A stretch of DNA of 64,000 bases. It comes from OLB9 sp041392785 (GTDB lineage: Bacteria > Bacteroidota > Bacteroidia > Chitinophagales > Saprospiraceae). The DNA is taken from NCBI GenBank assembly GCA_041392785.1, contig JAWKLK010000010.1:186001-250000 (forward strand), written 5' to 3'. The position numbers and the translations under genes are program-made. This document shows positions 45,701 through 53,542 of the stretch, in pieces (positions within the stretch are counted from its first letter, which is position 1; each line of letters opens with the position of its first letter). The notes under the pieces are model-generated. The model searched no databases. It saw only the letters and a list, made by a program, of their open reading frames with translations, and was not told the origin of the DNA.

Positions 45701-46023
45701 AAGATCCACTGGTAAAATACAAGATCGAAGCATATGGTCTTTTTGAAAATTTAATACATAAAATAAATAAAGATGTATCGGCTTACTTGCTAAATGGTAA
45801 AATTTTAGTGCAAGAAAGAGTCCAAGAAGCAAAGGTCCAAAAACAAGACTTATCAAAAATTAGAACAAGTAGGGATGAAGAAGATATGAAGGCTGCTGCC
45901 GAGGGAGTTTCAAAAACACAAGAGAAAGTATCGACGATAAAACGGACTGAATCCAAAGTAGGGCGCAATGATCTTTGTCCGTGTGGTAGTGGCAAAAAGT
46001 ACAAACACTGTCATGGTCAGTAA
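42730..46023 (+). CDS. secA: Preprotein translocase subunit SecA
   Basis: The ATPase motor of Sec export, acting at the SecYEG channel. The 1097-residue length matches the long Bacteroidota form. Walker A is MATGEGKTLVATLPAYL (near residue 190) and the DEAD-like box is MVDEVDSVLIDDARTPLIIS. NBD2 contains NMAGRGTDIKL and QLRGRSGRQGDPG. The extreme C-terminus (VGRNDLCPCGSGKKYKHCHG) is the zinc-binding SEC-C motif with all Cys/His ligands. Compared with the short E. coli form, there is extra charged sequence in the first third (around EQLAEAKKLIKEGKTG and following). ribD starts 30 bases downstream. Confidence 0.96.
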   Translation: MFNIFKNLFGSKQEREIKGYQHSVNKTNEFYNSYKTLSNDELRNKTTEFREKIQTHLAPIDADINKLRARVDETQDYLEKENTYNEIDKLRKDRNNYLEEILKNLLPEAFAVVKETARRFKENEFIEVTATQHDRELAAKHSYVLIDGEKARYKNSWVAAGGEITWDMLHYDVQLIGGMVLHEGKIAEMATGEGKTLVATLPAYLNGLTGEGVHVITVNDYLARRDSEWIGPILQFLLLTIDCIDKYRPHSPERIAAYRCDVTYGTNSEFGFDYLRDNMVRDVDELVQKKHHFAMVDEVDSVLIDDARTPLIISGPVPQGLEEQEYIELKPKIERLFNVQRQLATEQLAEAKKLIKEGKTGHQEGEGGLALFRVYRALPKYRPLIKFLSEEGIKVILQKTENVYMQEQSKNMHIADEPLYFTIDEKNRNVELTEKGIEFLSKGENDPNFFIMPDITNQIQTLTEREQSENIQLNNEKEALIQDYSLKSRRLHATSQLLKAYTLFDKDQEYVVINEEVKIVDEQTGRMMEGRRYSDGLHQALEAKEGVKIGDITQTYATITLQNYFRMYHKLAGMTGTAETEAGELWEIYKLDVVVIPTNRNIIRQDKEDLVYKTAREKFNAVIDEINNLTSHGRPVLVGTTSVEISELLSRMLNLRGIKHNVLNAKQHQREAEIVAEAGKPSNVTIATNMAGRGTDIKLTPEVRNAGGLAIIATERHDSRRVDRQLRGRSGRQGDPGSTQFYVSLEDNLMRLFQSERIAGIMDKMGHKDGEVIQHSMVTKSIERAQKKVEENNFGIRKRLLEYDDVMNIQREAIYKKRNNALRGDRLSVDINNMFIGAVEHIVSEHKQTGDFESFRFDCLTSLGMDPDMSIETFKNMSVDELIDNILDTVLHNYHHKSEQISQVLLPTIQQVYENEGHRYKRIAIPYTDGRTNPLPIAADLKNAVESNGATIMKDIEKTITLAILDDHWKEHLRNMDELKDAVQAASFEQKDPLVKYKIEAYGLFENLIHKINKDVSAYLLNGKILVQERVQEAKVQKQDLSKIRTSRDEEDMKAAAEGVSKTQEKVSTIKRTESKVGRNDLCPCGSGKKYKHCHGQ

Positions 46024-46053
46024 TGAATATCTATTGCAAAAATCAGTAATGAG

Positions 46054-47070
46054 TTGGATGATATAAAAATGAAAAGGTGTTTTGTCCTAGCCCAAAAAGG
46101 CGGGAGAGACACCCTTTCTAATCCAAATGTTGGTTGCGTAATTGTCCATAAAAACAGGATTATTGGCGAAGGTTATCATAAATTTTATGGTGGGCCACAT
46201 GCGGAAATAGAAGCGCTGAATTCTGTATCATCAGATGATATAAAACTCCTACCACAAGCCACTTTGTATGTGAGCTTGGAACCATGTTCTCACTTTGGCA
46301 AAACGCCCCCTTGTGTTCATAAAATTGTAGCATCACAAATTCCTGAAGTGGTTATCGGTTGCCTTGACCCCAATCCAGTTGTTGCGGGAAATGGTGTAAA
46401 ATATTTACAAGCACATGGAGTGAAAGTTAGATTTTCAAATACAGATGAAGCAAAATATATAATCAGGAAGTTTACTATAAACCTACAGAGAAAACCCTAC
46501 ATAACTCTAAAATGGGCGCAATCCGCAGATGGATTTATAGGAAGGCAAGACCAGAAAGTTTGGTTATCAGCACCACAGACGTCCATTTTAACACATTATT
46601 GGAGATCACAGTCCGATGCTATTGCTATTGGTAAAAATACATTTTTAACTGATAGACCACAATTAACAGACAGATACCATCAAATTGATTTTCAACCACG
46701 CAGAATCCTTTTTGATACCAATCTATCTTGCATAAAAGAACTAACGGAGAGTACAGAAAGTAGCTATATCATTTTAAATGAAAAATTGGATTCTGTCCGA
46801 GGACCTCATAAATGTATCAAAGTAGATATGAAAAATTTACAAAAGATTATGACTATTTTGTTCCAACTAGGCATCACAAGCATTATCATTGAAGGAGGAG
46901 CATTATTATTAAACTCCTTTATCAAACAAAATATTTGGCATGAAGCTATCATTATAAAAACGGCCAAAGATCTTTCAAATGGAATTAAAGCGCCTCTTTT
47001 ATCAGGAGTCAGATCTATGCAATATCAAGTAGGCACTGACACAGTATATCAAATTATGAATAATAAATGA
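46054..47070 (+). CDS. ribD: Riboflavin biosynthesis deaminase/reductase RibD
   Basis: A bifunctional enzyme acting on the product of GTP cyclohydrolase II. The N-terminal zinc deaminase has GGPHAEIEAL and LEPCSHFGKTPPC. The C-terminal reductase opens PYITLKWAQSADGFIG and ends in the family's GITSIIIEGGALLLNSFI. Total length is 338 residues, normal for RibD. The start is read at TTG 46054 (MDDIKMKRCF); the ATG at 46069 is the alternative. The stop overlaps the nth start codon by four bases (ATGA), so ribD and nth are translationally coupled. Confidence 0.92.
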   Translation: MDDIKMKRCFVLAQKGGRDTLSNPNVGCVIVHKNRIIGEGYHKFYGGPHAEIEALNSVSSDDIKLLPQATLYVSLEPCSHFGKTPPCVHKIVASQIPEVVIGCLDPNPVVAGNGVKYLQAHGVKVRFSNTDEAKYIIRKFTINLQRKPYITLKWAQSADGFIGRQDQKVWLSAPQTSILTHYWRSQSDAIAIGKNTFLTDRPQLTDRYHQIDFQPRRILFDTNLSCIKELTESTESSYIILNEKLDSVRGPHKCIKVDMKNLQKIMTILFQLGITSIIIEGGALLLNSFIKQNIWHEAIIIKTAKDLSNGIKAPLLSGVRSMQYQVGTDTVYQIMNNK

Positions 47071-47687
47071 CACAAAAACAAAAGATACAATTTATTCAAA
47101 CCACATTGAATAATTTATTTCCAGAAATTCCAGTCCCTTTGGAACATAAAGATGCATATACTTTGCTAATCGCTGTCTTATTATCAGCTCAATGCACTGA
47201 TGAAAGAGTCAATCAAATCACTCCAAATCTGTTTGCTCTTGCTGATAATCCAGTTGCCATGTCAAGGTTATCTATTGACGCCATTTTTGAAATCATCAGG
47301 CCATGTGGACTTGCTCCTACAAAATCCAAAGCCATTCATCAGCTTTCTCAAATTTTGGTAGAGAATTATTCAGGACAAGTGCCAAAATCTATGGAAGCAC
47401 TCGAATTATTACCTGGCGTTGGGCATAAGACAGCATCCGTAGTCATGTCTCAAGCTTTTGGTGTGCCGGCATTTCCCGTAGACACGCATATACATAGGTT
47501 GGCACAAAGGTGGAAACTCACCAGCGGTAAAAATGTAGTACAAACAGAAAAGGATTTAAAAGCACTATTCCCAAAAGAAAGCTGGAATACCTTACACCTT
47601 CAAATCATTTATTATGGACGAAAATTTTGTCCTGCCAGGGGCCACAATTTAGAGAATTGTGTTATTTGTAAAACATTACAAGAATAA
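47067..47687 (+). CDS. nth: Endonuclease III (DNA glycosylase/AP lyase), iron-sulfur loop incomplete
   Basis: A base-excision repair glycosylase for oxidised pyrimidines. The helix-hairpin-helix is LLPGVGHKTASVVMSQAFG with the catalytic Lys. The catalytic Asp lies in FPVDTHIHRLAQRW. The C-terminal cluster loop, normally CX6CX2CX5C, reads CPARGHNLENCVIC followed by KTLQE and the stop. It has three cysteines with altered spacing and no fourth, so a standard [4Fe-4S] cluster is unlikely. The frame is continuous and the protein ends cleanly, so this is divergence and not truncation. It is coupled to ribD. Confidence 0.92.
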   Translation: MTQKQKIQFIQTTLNNLFPEIPVPLEHKDAYTLLIAVLLSAQCTDERVNQITPNLFALADNPVAMSRLSIDAIFEIIRPCGLAPTKSKAIHQLSQILVENYSGQVPKSMEALELLPGVGHKTASVVMSQAFGVPAFPVDTHIHRLAQRWKLTSGKNVVQTEKDLKALFPKESWNTLHLQIIYYGRKFCPARGHNLENCVICKTLQE

Positions 47688-47691
47688 TAAA

Positions 47692-48075
47692 CTACTTTGA
47701 ATCCGTTTTTACTAGGTGAAACACTAAGTCATAATATTTTATCTTACCTTTTATTTTCAGTGTATCCACATTATTGAAATACATGACATCAAAATAAAGA
47801 TCTTCAACATCTGTTCCCTTAAAGTGTAATTTATTATTGTTTTCAATAGTAAAAGTACGAGGAACTTCATCATCGAAAACATTTGATTTTAATTCATTAT
47901 TTGCACCAAATAGAAAATACCCTCCTTCCATCAATGGATTGTTTCTTTGATTTATTTCCGCGGAAAAAACATCCCATTTTCCAATAACCACTGAATCCAA
48001 TGTTGGTTTATCTACTTTACAGCTATAATAGAACATTACGCTCAGTAGAAGTAGAAAACAGCTGATTTGTTTCAT
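47692..48075 (-). CDS. Small lipocalin-like lipoprotein
   Basis: A 127-residue lipoprotein: signal MKQISCFLLLLSVMFYYS, then Cys and KVDKPTL. The mature part starts VVIGKWDVFSAEINQR and proceeds as short strands (GGYFLFGANNELKS, RTFTIENNNKLHF, DTLKIKGKIKYYDLVFHLVK). This 'GxWxxxS...G.Y.F..N..' layout is that of lipocalin-like/DUF4923-type lipoproteins of Bacteroidota. Function is unknown. It converges on nth with only four bases between the stops. Confidence 0.68.
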   Translation of the reverse strand: MKQISCFLLLLSVMFYYSCKVDKPTLDSVVIGKWDVFSAEINQRNNPLMEGGYFLFGANNELKSNVFDDEVPRTFTIENNNKLHFKGTDVEDLYFDVMYFNNVDTLKIKGKIKYYDLVFHLVKTDSK

Positions 48076-48106
48076 GGAACTAACGCTTCAAAATCTATGT
48101 AATACG

Positions 48107-48114
48107 CAAATATA
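48107..48114 (-). promoter_or_regulatory. Predicted -7 box for the lipocalin-like lipoprotein
   Basis: The minus strand reads TAtaTTTG, 31 bases before the ATG at 48075. Confidence 0.45.
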
Positions 48115-48150
48115 AGAACTAAAATTCAATAGTAAAAATTTGAGTGTTAC

Positions 48151-49221
48151 CTAGACATTGCGATTTAAACAATTGAGATCTTCGAAAGCTGTTTTCATTC
48201 TTGAGATGAAAGCCGCTTCACCACTTCTCAACCAGACTCTCGGATCATAATACTTCTTATTCGGCTTATCTGCACCTTCCGGATTTCCTATTTGGCCTTG
48301 TAGATATCCTTTATTACTTTCATAATAATTTCTTACTCCATCCCAGAATGCCCACTGCATATCCGTATCAATATTCATTTTTACGGCACCGTAATGTATA
48401 GCTTCTCGAATTTCTTCACGTGAACTTCCAGAACCACCATGGAAAACAAAATTCACAGGATTTTTACTAGTATTGAATTTATTCTGAATATAATCTTGTG
48501 AATTTTTTAGTATTATTGGTTTCAATGTGACATTTCCAGGTTTATATACACCGTGCACATTTCCAAATGCTGCAGCAACGGTAAATCTGTCAGAAATAGA
48601 TTTCAATGATTCATAAGCAAAAGCAACTTCTTCCGGTTGTGTGTATAGCCTCGAACTATCTACATCTGAATTATCCACACCATCTTCTTCCCCTCCTGTC
48701 ACACCTAGTTCAATTTCGAGTGTAATACCAATCTTTGACATTCTTTCCAAATATCTTTTGGAGATCTCAATGTTTTCCTCTATAGGTTCTTCTGAAAGAT
48801 CAAGCATATGGCTACTATATAATGGCCTACCACTAGATTTGTAATGTTGCTCATTGGCATCCATCAGTCCATCGATCCATGGTAGCAATTTTTTTGCACA
48901 ATGATCCGTATGTAAAATTACAGGGACACCATATGCCTCCGCAACATTATGAATATGTAAGGCACCTGAAATACCGCCAAGTACAGCGGATTTCTGTTGA
49001 TCATTGGATAAACCTTTGCCTGCAAAAAATGAAGCCCCTCCATTTGAAAACTGAATGATGATCGGAGAATTGACTTCTCTAGCCGTTTCAAGTGCTGCAT
49101 TTACAGAATTTGTTCCTATTACGTTGACCGCTGGTAATGCGAAATCATTTTCATTGGCGTAATTCAACAACTCGGTTACTTCATCACCAAATAAAACTCC
49201 AGATCTAAATCGTTTTGACAT
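48151..49221 (-). CDS. fbaA: Class II fructose-bisphosphate aldolase
   Basis: A zinc-dependent aldolase of glycolysis and gluconeogenesis. Its 356 residues and E. coli FbaA-like layout mark class IIA. The zinc/catalytic segment is VPVILHTDHCAKKLLPW. LEIELGVTGGEEDGVDNSD carries the catalytic acid, FVFHGGSGSS binds phosphate, and NIDTDMQWAFWDG lies near the C-terminus. It starts 22 bases after trxB and is probably on the same transcript. Confidence 0.94.
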   Translation of the reverse strand: MSKRFRSGVLFGDEVTELLNYANENDFALPAVNVIGTNSVNAALETAREVNSPIIIQFSNGGASFFAGKGLSNDQQKSAVLGGISGALHIHNVAEAYGVPVILHTDHCAKKLLPWIDGLMDANEQHYKSSGRPLYSSHMLDLSEEPIEENIEISKRYLERMSKIGITLEIELGVTGGEEDGVDNSDVDSSRLYTQPEEVAFAYESLKSISDRFTVAAAFGNVHGVYKPGNVTLKPIILKNSQDYIQNKFNTSKNPVNFVFHGGSGSSREEIREAIHYGAVKMNIDTDMQWAFWDGVRNYYESNKGYLQGQIGNPEGADKPNKKYYDPRVWLRSGEAAFISRMKTAFEDLNCLNRNV

Positions 49222-49243
49222 ATTATTTATATTAAGAAATTAC

Positions 49244-50182
49244 TCAAATCTTCCCAATTTCAGCCAGATACCTTTCAGCATCTAGTGCCGCCATACACCC
49301 ACTTCCTGCCGCAGTCACAGCTTGTCTATATATTGAATCTTGTGCATCGCCTGCAGCAAAAACACCTTTGATATTCGTAAGACTTCTTCCAGGTACAGTT
49401 TTAAGGTATTTGTGGTCATCCATATCAATCCACCCTTCGAATAGTTCAGTATTGGGCTTATGTCCAATCGCCACAAAAAAACCAGTGACAGGCAGAACCT
49501 CAGTTTGACCGTTGACATTATTTTTTATACGCACACCTTCTACCTTATCTTCTCCTAATATTTCTTCAGTTTCTGTATTCCAATGTATTTCAACATTGGA
49601 TGCTGCAAAGACTCTGTCACTCATGATCTTTGATGCCCTCATTTCATCTCTTCTGACTAACAAATGTACTTTCTTGCACATTTTTGATAGATAAGTAGCT
49701 TCTTCTGCTGCAGTATCACCAGCTCCAACCACTGCGACCTCTTGCCCTCTGAAGAAAAATCCATCACACACTGCACATGCAGAAACACCTTTACTCATCA
49801 ATCTATGCTCTGATTCGAGTCCAAGCCATTTTGCACTTGCGCCTGTAGCTATGATTACCGATTCAGCTTCAATAACATGCCCTGTTTCAGTAGTAATGAT
49901 ATGGATATTGCCTGAAAAATCTACATTTGATATCATTTCATACCTGATATCAGTTCCAAATCTTAAAGCTTGATTTTTAAAATCTTCCATCATTTGTGGC
50001 CCTACTATCCCTTCTGGATAGCCTGGATAATTCTCCACATCATTTGTTATGGTCAGTTGGCCTCCAGGCTCTTTACCAGTATATAAAATGGGATTTAAAT
50101 TTGCTCTAGATGCATATATGGCCGCTGTATACCCAGCTGGACCGGATCCGATAATCAAACAATTTGTATGTTCTGCACTCAT
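49244..50182 (-). CDS. trxB: Thioredoxin reductase
   Basis: An NADPH/FAD-dependent reductase of thioredoxin, 312 residues. FAD site: NCLIIGSGPAGYTAAIYASR. The redox centre is CAVCDG (in GVSACAVCDGFFF) and the NADPH site is EVAVVGAGDTAAEEATYL. The C-terminal FAD contact is GVFAAGDAQDSIYRQAVTAA. No thioredoxin fusion is present. It is followed by fbaA; the upstream 267 bases contain no gene. Confidence 0.95.
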   Translation of the reverse strand: MSAEHTNCLIIGSGPAGYTAAIYASRANLNPILYTGKEPGGQLTITNDVENYPGYPEGIVGPQMMEDFKNQALRFGTDIRYEMISNVDFSGNIHIITTETGHVIEAESVIIATGASAKWLGLESEHRLMSKGVSACAVCDGFFFRGQEVAVVGAGDTAAEEATYLSKMCKKVHLLVRRDEMRASKIMSDRVFAASNVEIHWNTETEEILGEDKVEGVRIKNNVNGQTEVLPVTGFFVAIGHKPNTELFEGWIDMDDHKYLKTVPGRSLTNIKGVFAAGDAQDSIYRQAVTAAGSGCMAALDAERYLAEIGKI

Positions 50183-50449
50183 TAAAGTATGGATTTACTG
50201 TTCATTAAAAAAATCATACCTATAAATGATATTTCATCCTAAAAGTTTAATATGTTAAGTAACCTAAATTACTGATGGTGTAAATAAAACCAAAAACACC
50301 TTAAATATTCAAACCAGAATGATAGATCATATGAATTAAAAGAATTTAAATTGAAAAAAAATCGACAACATAAATAATCCCAAAGCTAGCGATACTTCTG
50401 ATTTGAAGGAAATTAACTTCAGGATTGGTCATTTAATACATAATTCAAA

Positions 50450-51562
50450 TTAAACTTTAAGCTTCGTCTTGACTCTGTCCGAAAGTATTAATAAAGGTAC
50501 CTTAGCCTTCATTGCTGCAAATTCACTAGCACTTTTATGAAAAATAGATTGAAAAATATTTCTATGTTTAGTAGACATAGCCAAGATAGCATTTTCAGGA
50601 GAAGATGCCTCCTTTTCAATTTCTTCAAAAACGTTTTCAGTTTTCTGTACTTCAACAGAATGCGTTAAATTTGGAAAATAATTGTCCAATAAGGCTTTAC
50701 AATCACTCACATTAAATGAAGTGTCATCATTTTTTGTATAATGTAATACTTTGAAATGATATCCAAAGAGCATAGCTATATGAGCCGCATACAATACATG
50801 TTGGCTGTCATTTTTTATATTGTCAGATAAATAGGTCAAATTTCCATTATCAGACAATGTGGCATGAGGTGGTATTAAATACAATGGTGCATAGCATTCA
50901 TCAACCAAGTCCATGGTCAGTGACCCAAATACTTTTTTAAATGTATCACCTGCTCCCGTCGTACCCATCACTACTGCGGACTCTGGAGTCTTGGACATTT
51001 CGATGATTTCGAGCTTTGGAAATCCTACTCTAAATTCACTTTCAATAAAAGGTTCTATCACAAAATTTCCCAACCAGTCCTGATTCAAGCTTTTGGAATA
51101 GGCATCCAATCGATCTTTATGGATGCTTTCGACTTCATTATCGAGAATAGTGTATTGATTTACATCTACAGAAGTAGGATAATACACATGAGTAAGCTTA
51201 ATGATGCCACCCATTTGCTTAGCTAATCTATTTGCAAAATTATAAGCATTCATGGATGGCTCTGAAAAATCGGTAGGTACAATAAATTGTGGCAAATCGC
51301 CATAACTCTCCATTCTAAGTATTGATTGAATTGTATCTCTCAGACTCTGAGTGTATTGTCCATTGGGTTTGATTTCATATATATCCTCGTTATTCACCCT
51401 AATAGCAGGCACAGAAACAACTTTATCATTTATAAAATCCGAAATATCATTTACTTCGGTCACATTAAAATCAATGTGTGCCTTTTGCAATACTGAAACA
51501 AGCTTTGCTTTTGCCAATTGCTGACCTGGTGTGCCAGTTCCATAAATTTTAATATCAATCAT
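50450..51562 (-). CDS. Tandem universal stress protein with degenerate thioredoxin-like N-terminus
   Basis: 370 residues in three parts. Residues 1-80 have the small thioredoxin fold of 'redox-active disulfide protein 2' type. Where relatives read GTGCPxC, this protein reads GTGTPGQQ, so both cysteines are gone; VVSVPAIRVNNEDIYEI keeps the cis-Pro. Residues about 90-235 are a USP domain (FIVPTDFSEPSMNAYNFANR ... SAVVMGTTGAGDTFKKVFGS). The GTTGAG...GS segment resembles the nucleotide-binding pattern. Residues about 245-370 are a second, weaker USP domain (AAHIAMLFGYHFKVLHY ... AMSTKHRNIFQSIFHKS). It is the second gene of a pair with a CBS-domain protein and faces the sensor kinase locus. A redox or energy-stress function is inference. 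Confidence 0.78.
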   Translation of the reverse strand: MIDIKIYGTGTPGQQLAKAKLVSVLQKAHIDFNVTEVNDISDFINDKVVSVPAIRVNNEDIYEIKPNGQYTQSLRDTIQSILRMESYGDLPQFIVPTDFSEPSMNAYNFANRLAKQMGGIIKLTHVYYPTSVDVNQYTILDNEVESIHKDRLDAYSKSLNQDWLGNFVIEPFIESEFRVGFPKLEIIEMSKTPESAVVMGTTGAGDTFKKVFGSLTMDLVDECYAPLYLIPPHATLSDNGNLTYLSDNIKNDSQHVLYAAHIAMLFGYHFKVLHYTKNDDTSFNVSDCKALLDNYFPNLTHSVEVQKTENVFEEIEKEASSPENAILAMSTKHRNIFQSIFHKSASEFAAMKAKVPLLILSDRVKTKLKV

Positions 51563-51610
51563 GATGTTTGAATAAAGAGTTTACAATATCAATTTTTGAG
51601 ATAATTGCAA

Positions 51611-52051
51611 TTACTCATACTCTGCATAAGATTCTTTATCTTCGGCAAGATGTTTAATTATATCGTAAGTTGTAAGTATGCCTACCACTTGTTCATTTTC
51701 TACTATTGGAATACCATGAAATAAGTTTTCTTTAAATATCTCTAGAGCCACATTGATCTTGTCAGATGGCTCAAGTTTTGCTAGGCCTTTTGTCATAATG
51801 TCTCTAGCTTGAAAATTATTTAGACGAACCTCTTCTTCCATTTTTTGGTTTTGGTCATTTGCAAAACCACGTCTGAATAGAAGAAAATCAGATTTACTGA
51901 TTAATCCCACCAAAACACCTTCTTCAATGACAGGAAGATGATGAATTTTATGAGAATCAAATAACTTGGCAACGTGCGCAAGGCTTTCATGCGCACCAAC
52001 GCAATAGGGATTGCGGGTCATGATGCTTGAAACTGGGTTTAAAATGTTCAT
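51611..52051 (-). CDS. CBS-domain pair protein
   Basis: 146 residues forming two CBS motifs (SIMTRNPYCVGAHESLAHVA ... LPVIEEGVLVGLISKSDFL, and DIMTKGLAKLEPSDKINVAL ... GIPIVENEQVVGILTTYDII). Such Bateman modules usually bind adenine nucleotides and sense energy state. No extra catalytic domain is attached. It is the first gene of the CBS/USP pair (48-base gap) and is divergent from the FixL-like kinase. A candidate Crp/FNR-type box lies about 41 bases upstream of its predicted transcription start. Confidence 0.85.
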   Translation of the reverse strand: MNILNPVSSIMTRNPYCVGAHESLAHVAKLFDSHKIHHLPVIEEGVLVGLISKSDFLLFRRGFANDQNQKMEEEVRLNNFQARDIMTKGLAKLEPSDKINVALEIFKENLFHGIPIVENEQVVGILTTYDIIKHLAEDKESYAEYE

Positions 52052-52073
52052 ACTCTATTGTTTTATTTTTCCC

Positions 52074-52081
52074 CAAAGGTC
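52074..52081 (-). promoter_or_regulatory. Predicted -7 box for the CBS/USP operon
   Basis: The minus strand reads GAccTTTG, one mismatch to TAnnTTTG. Transcription would start near 52070, leaving a leader of about 19 bases. Confidence 0.35.
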
Positions 52082-52104
52082 AATAAATATTTATTATTAA
52101 AAGA

Positions 52105-52118
52105 ATGATATTTATCAT
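52105..52118. promoter_or_regulatory. Candidate Crp/FNR-type operator between CBS/USP operon and sensor kinase
   Basis: ATGATATTTATCAT: half-sites ATGAT and ATCAT around four bases, two substitutions from the FNR consensus TTGAT-N4-ATCAA. Its centre (52111.5) lies about 41 bases upstream of the predicted start of the CBS/USP transcript, a classical activator position. Confidence 0.45.
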
Positions 52119-52193
52119 AATAATCCATGATATTTGTGAATTATAAAAGTTGTATCAAGTCAATCTAAAGAGTAAAAAAAGAAATTTTTCAGA

Positions 52194-53516
52194 ATGAATC
52201 ACATAACAAAAAATAATAATTCACTTCTTTCTCTCAGTATTGAAAATGTAGAAATTTTAAATTCCATATTCTCATCCGCTGTAGAAGGGCTAATAATTAT
52301 TGATCATCAAGGAATTATCCGCAATGCCAATCCAGCTACCTGTAAGTTGTTTGAGTATTCAGAACAAGAATTATTAGGTCAAAACGTCAGTGTACTGATG
52401 CCAAATGAAACAGCACAATATCATGACGGATATATTAAAAATTTTCTTACAACAAGGGTTCCCAAAATTATAGGAAATGGCAGAGAAGTAATAGCTAAGA
52501 AAAAATTTGGTCAACAATTTCCTATTTGGCTGAGTGTGAGTGAAATACAACTAGAAGATAGAACTTTATTTACAGGATTTGTACATGATTTATCGCAAGT
52601 TAAAGCCGCAGAGAATAAACTTAAAATGCTCAATGATGATCTAGAACTCAAAGTTACCGAGAGAACTTATAAACTTGAAGACGCAGTAAATAGATTACTT
52701 TCTACTAATAAAAAATTGACTGATGAAATATCAAGTAGAAAGGCAATCCAACTAGAGCTAAAAAACAGAGAGGAAGAATTAAAAAAATCATTGGTAAAAG
52801 AAAAGGAACTAGGTGAATTAAAGACGAGATTTGTGTCTATGGCATCACACGAATTCAGGACACCACTAGCCACTATTTTGTCATCCGTCAGTTTAATTCA
52901 AAAATATGATAAAACTGAACAACAAGATAAGCGAGACAAGCATGTTCATAAAATAAAATCGACGGTCAGTCATTTGGTCTCCATTTTAAATGATTTTTTA
53001 TCCATGAACAAGCTTGAAGAAGGTATAGTCCAAGTCAATATGGAAAAATTCAACGTTTTGGATGTCATACATGAAACAGTGGAAGAAATGAAGACAATAA
53101 TGAAATCCCAACAAACGATAGACATCATAAATCATTGCAAAAATCCATATATTATAAATGACCAGCGGGTGTTAAAAAATATTTTAATAAACCTTATTTC
53201 AAATTCAGCAAAATATTCAGGCGAAGATGGAAAGATCTTATGTCACATCGACGAAGAAAATGATGTAGTAAAAATTGGTGTAGAAGACAATGGTATAGGA
53301 ATCCCTCCAAAAGACCAAGTCTACCTTTTCGAAAGATTTTTTAGAGCTGCCAATGCCATGAATATCGAAGGTACAGGTTTGGGTCTCAATATTGTTAAAA
53401 GATACCTTGAAATGGTTCATGGTACCATCAGGTTTGAAAGTATCCCACATGAACGAACCTTATTTGAAGTTTCATTACCGAAAGATTTTCCTACATCTCC
53501 GATTAAAAGCAAATAA
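52194..53516 (+). CDS. FixL-like PAS sensor histidine kinase, probable heme/oxygen sensor
   Basis: 440 residues with no transmembrane helix, so cytoplasmic. One PAS domain (about 18-135) is strikingly FixL-like: LFEYSEQELLGQNVSVLMP, then QYHDGYI with His77, IIGNGREV with Arg97, and LFTGFVHDL. In Bradyrhizobium FixL the heme ligand His200 and the oxygen-contacting Arg220 are 20 residues apart, as are His77 and Arg97 here. A coiled-coil (about 138-210) leads to the HisKA domain with phospho-acceptor His219 in SMASHEFRTPLATI. The ATPase domain has N box NLISNSAKYSG, G1 VEDNGIGIPP and G2 GTGLGLNIV. The next gene encodes a receiver/Crp fusion, its likely partner. Heme binding is inferred from motifs only. 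Confidence 0.85.
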   Translation: MNHITKNNNSLLSLSIENVEILNSIFSSAVEGLIIIDHQGIIRNANPATCKLFEYSEQELLGQNVSVLMPNETAQYHDGYIKNFLTTRVPKIIGNGREVIAKKKFGQQFPIWLSVSEIQLEDRTLFTGFVHDLSQVKAAENKLKMLNDDLELKVTERTYKLEDAVNRLLSTNKKLTDEISSRKAIQLELKNREEELKKSLVKEKELGELKTRFVSMASHEFRTPLATILSSVSLIQKYDKTEQQDKRDKHVHKIKSTVSHLVSILNDFLSMNKLEEGIVQVNMEKFNVLDVIHETVEEMKTIMKSQQTIDIINHCKNPYIINDQRVLKNILINLISNSAKYSGEDGKILCHIDEENDVVKIGVEDNGIGIPPKDQVYLFERFFRAANAMNIEGTGLGLNIVKRYLEMVHGTIRFESIPHERTLFEVSLPKDFPTSPIKSK

Positions 53517-53542
53517 TATTCACGATATTTGCACAAATTTCA

